Shown here: piece by piece, positions 16,166-23,581 of the stretch
How positions within the stretch are numbered: the stretch's first letter is position 1
How the letters are laid out: the number at the start of each line of letters is the position of its first letter
Source: Cyanobacteriota bacterium SRBZ.bins.94.201705
Lineage (GTDB): Bacteria > Cyanobacteriota > Cyanobacteriia > Cyanobacteriales > Cyanobacteriaceae
Reading direction: 5' to 3'
Assembly (NCBI GenBank): GCA_030549855.1
Contig: JAUQQP010000007.1
Coordinates: 1-45,181 of the forward strand
Length of the DNA stretch: 45,181 bases
Notes under the pieces: generated by a model
Database searches by the model: none
The model's input: only the letters and a program-made list of their open reading frames with translations
Told to the model about the DNA's origin: nothing
Program-made: the position numbers and the translations under genes

Positions 16166-16269
16166 TTAAAACCTAGAAAGTAGGATAGAATAATATTGGT
16201 TGGCTTTTAGGTTACTAATGGCTTAATGTTATGGTAGCCTTAAAACCTAGAAAGTCGGATGGAATAATA
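16166..16269 (+). repeat. Two 30-bp direct repeats, 74 bp apart
   Basis: Copies at 16166-16195 and 16240-16269 share TTAAAACCTAGAAAGT, then GGAT, then GAATAATA, and differ at two positions only. The core AACCTAGAAAG occurs again at 44997-45007 upstream of another gene. The repeats lie about 370-470 bp upstream of the Nudix-like gene. Function is unknown. Confidence 0.8.
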
Positions 16270-16636
16270 GGGGTAAGGTTTAAGTGGCATTTTTTATAAA
16301 TCGGCGGGGAAATTTACCCCAAAAAGCTGCAATTAACTAGAGAGAGGGGGAAACAAACAAAAGTAGGATGACAAAAAGAGGTAGTCGAAAAACAGTCAAG
16401 GGAGGGGGTTTTTGTGTTTTTTTCGTAAAAGGTAATTATAGACCAGACTTTTGTGGAGATTTTGATGTTATTTATCCTCCCAAAACTTGATAAAGTATCC
16501 CAGTTTTACCCTCCAGGGGGGATAAAAATTATAACCCGGTGGTGGCAATAAGTAAATAAGTAAAAAAAGGGTGTGTCACAGTGAGACATGTTTGATATAA
16601 TCAGCTGGGAAAAAAAGAATAAAAATCTGTTGTAGA

Positions 16637-17185
16637 ATGGGAAAACCATGGCGGCTGATTAGCCAGTTTGTGGAAATAAATTCCCCCTGGCTACGAATGG
16701 TGGGGGAGAAATACGAGGATGACAAGGGGAATCTTATAGACTATTGGCGGGTAGAAAAGGAGGATTCTCTAATAGTTGTCACTAGGTATCAAAATCTCTT
16801 AGTCTTCCCTCCCCCTTCCTTCCGCGTTGGCATTAACCAGATTACCTTAGATTTTCCCGGTGGTAGGGTAAACAAGGAAAAAACCCTGGAAGAAAATGCC
16901 TATTTGATTCTTAAGAAAGAGTTAAATTTAGATAAAGAAAATGTTAAGAAACTGACTCCTATAAATGAAAATCCATGGTATGTAAATAGCTCATTCAATA
17001 ATCAAAAACTGTGGGGTTTCTATGGAGAAATCAATCCCCAGATAAGTCTGGAAAGTCTATTGGTAGGCGCCACTTATTCTCTCCAACCATCAGATTTGGA
17101 CTTGTTATGGCAAAGATTAAATTGTCTTCAGTGTCGAGGGTTACTTTTAGAATGTTTTAACAAAAAATTGATAGCTATTTCCTAG
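16637..17185 (+). CDS. Nudix-like protein with a degenerate Nudix box
   Basis: The 182-residue product resembles ADP-ribose pyrophosphatase-type Nudix hydrolases in layout: an N-terminal strand pair (YWRVEKEDSLIVVTRYQN), the proline-rich PPPSFRVGINQITLDFPGG approach, then the Nudix helix region GGRVNKEKTLEENAYLILKK followed by ELNL near residues 73-96. In the box GX5EX7REUXEEXGU, the Arg is Lys and the second Glu pair is replaced by LD. Metal binding and hydrolysis may therefore be weak or lost. The C-terminal half is less conserved. It may bind nucleotides as a regulator instead. The ribosome-binding site before ATG 16637 is weak. Confidence 0.7.
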   Translation: MGKPWRLISQFVEINSPWLRMVGEKYEDDKGNLIDYWRVEKEDSLIVVTRYQNLLVFPPPSFRVGINQITLDFPGGRVNKEKTLEENAYLILKKELNLDKENVKKLTPINENPWYVNSSFNNQKLWGFYGEINPQISLESLLVGATYSLQPSDLDLLWQRLNCLQCRGLLLECFNKKLIAIS

Positions 17186-17234
17186 AAAAACAGTATAAAA
17201 TGTAACAAAAAGGAGCACCTTCTCACTATCAGTT

Positions 17235-17471
17235 ATGACTACCCAGAGTATCAGGTCCAATTGTACTTATAGTTTAGACTTTCTCCGCGACGAGGTTAGG
17301 GCTTTATTGGCAAAAGGTAGTATTAGTCGTCATCAGCCTATTTATGTTTTGGCTAACTACCTGCCGCCTAGGGAGTGGTTGGTGGTGGAAAGGGAATTGG
17401 CAGAAAGAGACTACTTGCTAAGGGATAGAATTGCCGACTTACTCCCCGAAGAAAAATGGGATGAAGACTAA
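17235..17471 (+). CDS. DUF4327 family protein
   Basis: The 78-residue acidic-ended protein matches the cyanobacterial DUF4327 family from memory: YSLDFLRDEVRALLAKG at the N-terminus, SRHQPIYVLANYLPPREW in the middle and a charged LLRDRIADLLPEEKW end. It has no signal peptide or membrane segment. The function of the family is unknown. It lies 50 bp after the Nudix-like gene, may be cotranscribed with it, and is followed by a bidirectional terminator. Confidence 0.85.
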   Translation: MTTQSIRSNCTYSLDFLRDEVRALLAKGSISRHQPIYVLANYLPPREWLVVERELAERDYLLRDRIADLLPEEKWDED

Positions 17472-17486
17472 TAGCAATAGTGGTAA

Positions 17487-17525
17487 AACCCAAGAGGCAA
17501 TAGTGCCGCCTCGGGGTTAAGATTT
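17487..17525. terminator. Bidirectional terminator between DUF4327 and the coiled-coil gene
   Basis: AACCC...GAGGC pairs with GCCTC...GGGTT (17487-17518). T-rich sequence follows on the plus strand (GATTTTTAT) and four T follow on the minus strand. The two flanking genes converge on it. Confidence 0.65.
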
Positions 17526-17529
17526 TTAT

Positions 17530-17898
17530 CTAGTTACCCTTCATCTTTTCTAATTCTTGTCTGAGGGATACTATTTCTTCGATGAGAGATTGAAGAGACT
17601 GATAGAGTTCTTGTTCATTTTTCTCCCCTTTGTTAGAATAGCTACCATTGCCCGATTCTGTTGTTTTTTTTCCACTACTGCCAAAGAAAATTTGTTCTAC
17701 CAGTTTGCGCGCCTCCTCTTCTGTGATGGCGCCTTTTTCCTGCCATTGTTGGGATTTAGCCTGTAATTGTGACTTTAACTGAGAGAGGATTTTTCTTCTT
17801 TTTTCCGTATCTTGGAGGGTTTCCATCGCCTCGACAGTGGCGCCTACTATTGTGCGGAAACCCTTTTGGATTACTTCAAACAGGTTGTTATTTTCCAT
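17530..17898 (-). CDS. Conserved cyanobacterial coiled-coil protein, phasin-like
   Basis: The 122-residue soluble protein starts with an amphipathic helix (LFEVIQKGFRTIVGATVEAMETL), continues with a Gln/Lys/Glu-rich helix and an EEEARKLVEQIF segment, then a Ser/Gly/Asn-rich linker near 73-92 and a C-terminal coiled coil (SLQSLIEEIVSLRQELEKM). The layout resembles phasin-like or granule-associated helical proteins, but I cannot assign a function. It is transcribed divergently from the EI24 protein gene and convergently to DUF4327. Confidence 0.7.
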   Translation of the reverse strand: MENNNLFEVIQKGFRTIVGATVEAMETLQDTEKRRKILSQLKSQLQAKSQQWQEKGAITEEEARKLVEQIFFGSSGKKTTESGNGSYSNKGEKNEQELYQSLQSLIEEIVSLRQELEKMKGN

Positions 17899-17989
17899 AG
17901 CTAGTTACCTCAAGTTGGCTGGTTTGGCTTTCAGTATAATCTAACTATTGTCCTTGTGGGATTTTCCCTTTTATCTGGTTTAGACGCTT

Positions 17990-18769
17990 ATGAGGAATAC
18001 TGGTCCATTTTTGGGGATTTTGTGTTTTTTTGTTGCTGTAAGAATTATAGCAGAAAATCCCCCTCTTTTGTCCCTGGTTATTTGGCCGATAATTATAAAC
18101 TTTTTAATAGGGGCTGTGGCTTATATTTTTTTGTTATTTCCTTCTCTCCAATGGTATGATAGTTTTACAGCTGCTCTGTTGATGAGGCTAGAGTTATTTT
18201 TGGCAAAACTTCCCAGTTGGCTGTATTTTTCGGAGACTATAATCCAGTTGTTGTTTTTATTATTTCGAGGGCTGATTTTGGGGGCAATATTTGTTATAAT
18301 AGGGTATGTTATTCTTCAATTTGGGACAATAATAGGCTCGCCATGGTATGGAAAACTCTCGGAAAGGGTAGAATTACTGAAAAAGGGGAAGATAGAAGCG
18401 GTGGAGGTAGGGCCTTTTGGAGAGATAGTTAGAGCCCTGGGTTTTGAGGTGAAAAAAATTATATTATCAGTCATGGCATTGGGATTTTTGTTGGGAGTAA
18501 ACTGGCTACCGGTTGTGGGACAAATATCATCAGTGTTAGGGGGTTGGCTTTTGGGGGTAACATTGGTATGTCTGGACTTTTTTGATGCCACTTTGGAGAG
18601 GAGGAGATGGAAATTTAGGCGGAAGTTAGGGTTTATCTGGGGGAATTTTCTTACAACTTTTCCCTTTGGTTTTATATGTCTGGTTTTAATCAGTGTGCCC
18701 CTGCTTAACCTGATTGTTATCCCTTTGTGTATCACGGCAGGGACATTATTAGTATGTGAGTATTTATAG
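17990..18769 (+). CDS. EI24-domain (CysZ-like) membrane protein
   Basis: The 259-residue protein has the EI24/CysZ pattern: long hydrophobic N-terminal segments, a central motif FGTIIGSPWYGKLSE near residue 117, a charged KKGKIEAVEVG stretch, a paired helix VMALGFLLGVNWLPVVGQ near 163, and LDFFDATLERRRWKFRRKLGF near 200. CysZ imports sulfate, while in cyanobacteria the role is unproven. An in-frame TAG at 17981-17983 limits the start to ATG 17990 or later. No clear ribosome-binding site is visible. Confidence 0.85.
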   Translation: MRNTGPFLGILCFFVAVRIIAENPPLLSLVIWPIIINFLIGAVAYIFLLFPSLQWYDSFTAALLMRLELFLAKLPSWLYFSETIIQLLFLLFRGLILGAIFVIIGYVILQFGTIIGSPWYGKLSERVELLKKGKIEAVEVGPFGEIVRALGFEVKKIILSVMALGFLLGVNWLPVVGQISSVLGGWLLGVTLVCLDFFDATLERRRWKFRRKLGFIWGNFLTTFPFGFICLVLISVPLLNLIVIPLCITAGTLLVCEYL

Positions 18770-18876
18770 GGAATAGTAGGGGTAAGGATTTATCTCTACC
18801 CTGATGGGGGGGATGCCAGTGGATTAAAATAGGGGAAAAATAGGCTACGAGGAACACTATAAGAGTAAGACAGAAA

Positions 18877-19674
18877 ATGGGAGAAAATATAGTCCTGATG
18901 TCGAAGCGAGAATTGGAGAAAATGCGCCGTGTGGGGAGATTGGCGGCAAAACTGTTAGCCCACCTGGGGAAAATGGTGAAACCTGGAATTACTACCTATG
19001 AATTGAATGAAGAGGCGGAAAGATGGACAAGGGCACATGGTGCGAGAAGTGCCCCCCTCGGCTATGGTAACCCTCCTTTCCCAGCATCCATTTGTACTAG
19101 TGTTAACGAGGTAATCTGTCACGGTATACCCAGTAAGGACCAGGTTTTGAAGGAGGGGGATATTATCAATATAGACGTCACGCCGGTGTTGGATGGCTAC
19201 CATGGAGATACCTCGAAAACCTTTTTTGTGGGTACACCTTCCCCCACTGCCAAAAAACTGGTAGAGGTTACGAGGGAATGTCTTTACAGGGGCATTAGGG
19301 CGGTTAAACCTGGTGCCCGGATTGGGGATATTGGGGCTGCTATTCAGGAATACGCAGAGAGTCATGGTTTTTCTGTGGTGAGGACTTTTGTAGGACATGG
19401 TATAGGTAGAGTATTTCATGCGCCACCACAAATACCCCACTATGGCAAAAGAGGCACAGGGAGGATTCTACGCCCAGGAATGGTGTTTACCATTGAGCCT
19501 ATGATTAATGAGGGCACCTGGGAAGCGGAAATAGCCGAAGACGGTTGGACGGCCTATACTAAGGATCGTAAATTATCGGCCCAGTTTGAACACACTGTCG
19601 CCGTCACTGAGGATGGTGTGGAAATCCTCACCCTTAACGATGATGAAGACCCTAATGTAATATTACAAAGGTAG
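18877..19674 (+). CDS. map: Methionine aminopeptidase, type I
   Basis: The enzyme removes the initiator methionine from nascent proteins in the cytoplasm. The 265-residue product carries the five metal ligands in order: IDVTPV and HGDTSKTF (two Asp, near residues 99 and 110), GHGIG (His, near 174), TIEPM (Glu, near 207) and FEHTVAV (Glu, near 238). A substrate-binding histidine lies in VICHGIPS. ATG 18877 is used; an internal ATG eight codons later is possible. The gene is separated by 5 bp from the protease gene that follows, so the two are surely one operon. Confidence 0.97.
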   Translation: MGENIVLMSKRELEKMRRVGRLAAKLLAHLGKMVKPGITTYELNEEAERWTRAHGARSAPLGYGNPPFPASICTSVNEVICHGIPSKDQVLKEGDIINIDVTPVLDGYHGDTSKTFFVGTPSPTAKKLVEVTRECLYRGIRAVKPGARIGDIGAAIQEYAESHGFSVVRTFVGHGIGRVFHAPPQIPHYGKRGTGRILRPGMVFTIEPMINEGTWEAEIAEDGWTAYTKDRKLSAQFEHTVAVTEDGVEILTLNDDEDPNVILQR

Positions 19675-19679
19675 CACAG

Positions 19680-20933
19680 ATGAGAAGGATACTAGGCAGT
19701 ATACTGGTATTATTGTTTTGTGTATTCTCCCTATTTGGAGGGGAGGCACAGGCAAGAGGCTATACGGAGGAGGAAAAATTACTGCTACAGTCTTGGCGTT
19801 TGGTGAATGAGGCTTATATCGATGATTCCTTTAACCATCAAAACTGGTGGTTAGTAAGACAAAAATTCCTCCAAAAGCCTCTGAATAACAAGGAGGAAGC
19901 TTATAAGGCCATCAGTGAAATGTTGGCCACTCTGAATGACCCTTATACCCGATTCTTCCCCCCACAGCAGTACAAAAATCTACAAATTTCCACCTCAGGG
20001 GAATTGTCGGGGGTGGGGTTACAGATTAGCATTAATCCAGACAACAACCAACTGGAGGTGGTTTCCCCCCTGCCTAACTCCCCGGCAGAATTGGCTGGTA
20101 TCCAACCCCATGATCAAATTCTGTCCATTGACGGCATCCCTGCCAACACCCTCACCCTAGACGAAGCCGCCAGTCGCATCCGTGGGGAGGAGGGTACTAT
20201 TGTCACCTTGGAGATAAAATCCCAGAAAGACGGTCAAATCAGACAGTATCAACTAAAACGCCAAAGACTGTCCTTAAGTCCAGTAGTTGCCCAGCTGGAT
20301 ACCACTCACCCTGACTATCCTATCGGTTACATTCGTCTTACCCAGTTTAGTGGCAATGCTACCGAAGAGGTAGCCCATAGTATTGTCCAGTTGGAAGAGC
20401 AAGGGGCAAAGGCGTATATTCTGGACTTGAGAAACAACCCTGGCGGCTTACTGCAGGCGGGAGTGGACATAGCCCGTCTCTTCCTACCTGAAGGTACAAT
20501 CGTATATACCGTCAACCGTCAGGGGGTTTTGGGTAGTTATGAAAGTGATGGCCACCCTATTACTCTAGCACCTTTGGTGGTACTTGTCAACCAGGGAACG
20601 GCCAGTGCTAGTGAAATCCTGGCAGGGGCCCTTCAAGACAACCACAGGGCGGTGTTGGTGGGGGAGAGGACTTTTGGCAAGGGCCTAATTCAGTCCTTGT
20701 TTCAACTGCCGGATGGGGCTGGCCTTGCTATTACTGTGGCCAAGTATGAAACCCCCAACCACCGGGATATTAACAAACAGGGGATTATGCCCGATATAGA
20801 AGTGAAACTGGAACACCCCATCACCCTCTTCGAGGTGGGCACTGCCAAGGACTATCAATACCAAGCCGCTGTTGCCTACCTCCTACAACAGTATCAGGGA
20901 ATGCCCCTCATGGCTAGCAATCCCTCCAATTAG
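19680..20933 (+). CDS. C-terminal processing peptidase (S41 family, Ctp)
   Basis: The 417-residue exported serine protease has a signal peptide (hydrophobic LGSILVLLFCVFSLF then EAQARG). A PDZ domain at about 105-190 contains GVGLQI and ELAGIQPHDQILSIDG. The catalytic domain has RNNPGGLL near 251, the nucleophile Ser in GTASASEIL near 312 and the general-base Lys in ERTFGKGL near 337. Paralogs CtpA, CtpB and CtpC occur in cyanobacteria, and CtpA matures the D1 protein of photosystem II. Sequence reading alone does not tell which paralog this is. It is cotranscribed with map. Its stop overlaps the sqdX stop on the other strand by 4 bp. Confidence 0.92.
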   Translation: MRRILGSILVLLFCVFSLFGGEAQARGYTEEEKLLLQSWRLVNEAYIDDSFNHQNWWLVRQKFLQKPLNNKEEAYKAISEMLATLNDPYTRFFPPQQYKNLQISTSGELSGVGLQISINPDNNQLEVVSPLPNSPAELAGIQPHDQILSIDGIPANTLTLDEAASRIRGEEGTIVTLEIKSQKDGQIRQYQLKRQRLSLSPVVAQLDTTHPDYPIGYIRLTQFSGNATEEVAHSIVQLEEQGAKAYILDLRNNPGGLLQAGVDIARLFLPEGTIVYTVNRQGVLGSYESDGHPITLAPLVVLVNQGTASASEILAGALQDNHRAVLVGERTFGKGLIQSLFQLPDGAGLAITVAKYETPNHRDINKQGIMPDIEVKLEHPITLFEVGTAKDYQYQAAVAYLLQQYQGMPLMASNPSN

Positions 20934-22063
20934 GCTGCCTGTCGCTGGGAAGAGGAGGAGATGACCTGTTGGTAAAAACCACGCAATTGGGCGGTAGCGG
21001 CGGCCCAACTCCACTTTTCTGCCTCTTTGCGGGCGTTTTGTCTCAGTTTCTCCCTCTCTTCCCCCCCTTGGAGCAGTTTCTGGGTGGCTATAATGGCAGT
21101 CTCGGGCTTATCCGGTTCAAACAAATAGCCATTGACACCATCAGTGACAATATCGGGAATACCACCCCTTCTGGCAGCTACTACTGGACAACCCGCCGCC
21201 ATTGCCTCCAACAGCACTAACCCTAGCGTCTCGGTGGAGGAGGGGAAAATAAAGGCGTCAGCGGAGGCATAGGCAGAAGCCAACTCCTTGCCATGTAAAT
21301 AGCCCACAAAATGGGTGTTAGTGCCGGCAAAAAAGGCCTCCAACTGTTCCCTAGCAGGGCCATTGCCTACAATAGCTAGACGCGCCTGGGGGATGCTTTC
21401 CAACACCGGTTTAATCTTGTCAATTTCCTTCTCTGCAGATACCCGCCCCACATACAACAACAAGGGGGCTTCAGGATGGCCTTGGGAAAGTCTGTGACGC
21501 ATCTGCCAAGAGAAACAGTCAGGGTGAAAGGTATCTGTGTCTACCCCTTTTTGCCACAACTGTACCCTTTCTATCCCATGACTGACTAACTCCTCTACCA
21601 TAGCAGTAGAGGTACATAAATTCAACTGGGCTTGATTATGGGCAAGTTTTAACAACTCCCACAACAACCCCTCAAAGGCGCCTAGGTTGTAGTGTTGTAA
21701 ATATTGGGGCAGGTGGGTGTGATAGGAGGCTACCAGGGGGATGTTGTACTTCTTGGCATAGTAAATGCCTCCCACCCCCAACACCGCTGGATTTACCACA
21801 TGAATCAAATCAGGCTGAAAACGACGTAAAGCAAAACCAATGCTGGGATTGGGAATTGCTATCTTCAACTCCGGATACAAGGGTAGGGGTATTCCCCTTA
21901 TGCCGTGAATCCTTGCCCCCTTATACTCCCTTATCCCCCCCTCCGGGGCAAACACCAATACTTCATCCCCTTGTTTCTTTAATTGTTCTATAGTATACTT
22001 TAAACGAGTTACAATTCCATCAACCTTGGGCAAAAAAGTCTCCGTAAAAAGGGCAATACGCAT
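20930..22063 (-). CDS. sqdX: Sulfoquinovosyltransferase SqdX (GT4 family)
   Basis: SqdX transfers sulfoquinovose from UDP-sulfoquinovose to diacylglycerol, the last step of the thylakoid sulfolipid SQDG. The 377-residue length equals the known cyanobacterial enzyme. The N-terminus MRIALFTETFLPKVDGIVTR, the HVVNPAVLG segment, SYHTHLPQYLQHY near 115, the WQKGVDTDTFHP junction and the GT4 donor site SSTETLGLVLLEAMAAG near 277 all match. The usual partner sqdB is not adjacent. A DivIVA-like gene lies 48 bp upstream on the same strand, so they could be cotranscribed. Confidence 0.92.
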   Translation of the reverse strand: MRIALFTETFLPKVDGIVTRLKYTIEQLKKQGDEVLVFAPEGGIREYKGARIHGIRGIPLPLYPELKIAIPNPSIGFALRRFQPDLIHVVNPAVLGVGGIYYAKKYNIPLVASYHTHLPQYLQHYNLGAFEGLLWELLKLAHNQAQLNLCTSTAMVEELVSHGIERVQLWQKGVDTDTFHPDCFSWQMRHRLSQGHPEAPLLLYVGRVSAEKEIDKIKPVLESIPQARLAIVGNGPAREQLEAFFAGTNTHFVGYLHGKELASAYASADAFIFPSSTETLGLVLLEAMAAGCPVVAARRGGIPDIVTDGVNGYLFEPDKPETAIIATQKLLQGGEEREKLRQNARKEAEKWSWAAATAQLRGFYQQVISSSSQRQAA

Positions 22064-22111
22064 AGTTTAACCGAGTTTTGGACTGACTAATAAATATATC
22101 ACCTCCTCTAT

Positions 22112-22762
22112 TTAAGAGGCCCTTTTCTGCAAAGAAGGGGGATTGGCGTTAGCTGCCAGTTTCTGTTGGTGGATTTCTTGACGACCGTTGGTAACAATTC
22201 TTAACATGGTGGTTAAATCTCTCTCCAAACGGGCTAAAAGTTGATCGGCATATTTATCCGCCTCGTTTTGGATTTCCTCCGCCTCGGCAATAGCCTGTTG
22301 TCTGATTTGTCTTGCCTCTTCTTGTAGTTTCTGGCGCAATTGTTCCACTTCTGCCAGGGTTTTCCGTTGGAGATTCTCACAGTCTTGTTGGACTTGTCGT
22401 CTGATTTGGGCTGCCTGACTTTCTGCCTGTTGGATAATCCGCGACTCGTCTAACAGTTGTGAGGCTTTTCTTTGGGCATTTTCAATAATACTCTGTGCAG
22501 TCTTTTGTGCTTCAGCGAGGATTTTTTGTCTCTGTTGTAAAATCTGGATAGCCTGTTCGATACAATCTGGTAAATTGAGTCTAATCAAATCCAATTGGTT
22601 AATAACCGCTTCCTCGTCTATCAATGTTTTCCCCAGTAAGGGAATACGAGTGCCACTGAAAATAATGTCTTCCAGTTTATCAATTTCCTCCTGTACATTA
22701 AACCCCATCTCCTCTACTTGGGGGGTATTGTTGGAAACTCTTGCGTTGTTGGGGTTGGCCAT
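22112..22762 (-). CDS. DivIVA-like coiled-coil protein (Cdv3-like)
   Basis: The 216-residue protein has an N-terminal segment with ITF-like text (FSGTRIPLLGKTLIDEEAVINQLDLIR, residues about 36-62) followed by a long Gln/Glu/Ala-rich coiled coil to residue 190. The layout matches cyanobacterial DivIVA/Cdv3 cell-division proteins. The coiled coil alone could also be mistaken for an ATP-synthase b subunit, but there is no N-terminal membrane helix. It sits between sqdX and fur on the minus strand, and an 8-bp inverted repeat lies 76-109 bp upstream. Confidence 0.65.
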   Translation of the reverse strand: MANPNNARVSNNTPQVEEMGFNVQEEIDKLEDIIFSGTRIPLLGKTLIDEEAVINQLDLIRLNLPDCIEQAIQILQQRQKILAEAQKTAQSIIENAQRKASQLLDESRIIQQAESQAAQIRRQVQQDCENLQRKTLAEVEQLRQKLQEEARQIRQQAIAEAEEIQNEADKYADQLLARLERDLTTMLRIVTNGRQEIHQQKLAANANPPSLQKRAS

Positions 22763-22837
22763 AGGACTATTCCTTACTAGTAGTATGAACCCAATAATAA
22801 GACTATTAAAACTATATATCAGTTCGAGCCTATTAGA

Positions 22838-22871
22838 CCACTACTCCCACAATTCTTCTGAGCAGTAGTGG
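22838..22871. repeat. Inverted repeat between fur and the DivIVA-like gene
   Basis: CCACTACT (22838-22845) and AGTAGTGG (22864-22871) form an 8-bp perfect stem with an 18-nt loop. No T-run follows on the minus strand, so it is not a clear terminator of fur. It may be a leader structure of the DivIVA-like gene. Confidence 0.4.
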
Positions 22872-22933
22872 CCAACACCAAATTGAATAAAGGGAAAAGA
22901 GGGCTTTAATTGGGGAAAACAGGAGGATATTCT

Positions 22934-23476
22934 CTATTTTTCCTCTGGAGAATTTCCATTGGAATTCTTCTTGTTATTACTGTCAGCTATGGAGCGACTA
23001 CAACGCCAATCACTGGGTAGTGTGGAAGGCCATCCCATTTCCACTGCCTCCCGACAAATAGTCATCACCGTCAACTGACAGTCTATCAGCTGAAAGTCCT
23101 CCTTTTGACACTGTTTTAGACTATGTTTTAAAATAGTATCGTCTTGAAATTCAATAGTCTTATTGCATTGAATACAAACAATATGGTGATGATGATGGGG
23201 ATAAGGGTGTTTTAACTCGTAATGCTTATGTCCTTCCGCTAACTCCAACTCCCTTAAAATCCCCATTTTTGTCATCAACTTCACACTGCGATAGATGGTG
23301 GATAGACTCACCTTATCCCCGGATTCCAACAACTTTTGGTGTAATTCCTCGGCACTTAGGTGATTTCCCCTGGGTAGTTTTTCAAAAATTTCTAAAATCT
23401 TCTCCCTTTGGGGAGTCATCCGCCATCCCCTGGCGTTTAGTTTTTTCTTAACGGAAGACTTTATATCTACAGGCAT
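22934..23476 (-). CDS. fur: Ferric uptake regulator family protein
   Basis: Fur represses iron-uptake genes when Fe2+ is bound. The 180-residue product has the winged-helix domain (RGWRMTPQREKILEIFEKLPRGNHLSAEEL, then SLSTIYRSVKLMTKMG) and the metal site: HKHYEL, the HHHHHIVC cluster near residue 95, then CIQCNKTIEF. The C-terminus is unusual, with CREAVEMGWPSTLPSDW and a Ser/Asn-rich tail, and the second cysteine of the usual final CxxC is absent. It matches cyanobacterial Fur (FurA-type) better than Zur or PerR. GAAGGAGTT before ATG 23476 is a good ribosome-binding site. It is divergent from dacB. Confidence 0.88.
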   Translation of the reverse strand: MPVDIKSSVKKKLNARGWRMTPQREKILEIFEKLPRGNHLSAEELHQKLLESGDKVSLSTIYRSVKLMTKMGILRELELAEGHKHYELKHPYPHHHHHIVCIQCNKTIEFQDDTILKHSLKQCQKEDFQLIDCQLTVMTICREAVEMGWPSTLPSDWRCSRSIADSNNKKNSNGNSPEEK

Positions 23477-23536
23477 AACTCCTTCCTCTTTTTTCTTCTA
23501 CCATGGTTTTCTCTATGATAATCCTTCCTCCCCTTT

Positions 23537-23567
23537 ATTTGCAACTACCCCCCTTTTTATTGCAAAT
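23537..23567. promoter_or_regulatory. Operator-like dyad upstream of dacB and fur
   Basis: ATTTGCAA (23537-23544) and TTGCAAAT (23560-23567) are exact complements with a 15-bp C/T-rich spacer, 23 bp centre to centre. It lies 14 bp upstream of the dacB start and 60 bp from the fur start in the divergent spacer. It is not a Fur box of the GATAATGATAATCATTATC type. Confidence 0.45.
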
Positions 23568-23581
23568 GAATCGGTAAACAT

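Larger units (their letters stand above)
15804..16636. other. 833-bp gene-less stretch with repeats
   Basis: No coding frame is convincing. It holds a G/C-armed hairpin at 15883-15915, a second short copy of the tRNA-Cys 3' acceptor strand at 15980-15991, three TTTATAA-type repeats around 16070-16108, and two 30-bp direct repeats at 16166 and 16240. The density of structure suggests a small RNA or an integration scar, but no known RNA family was recognised. Confidence 0.6.

Noticed and set aside
23477-23536. Fur box controlling fur
   Set aside because: Only a GATAAT half-like sequence is present near 23516; no 19-bp GATAATGATAATCATTATC-type site is visible.
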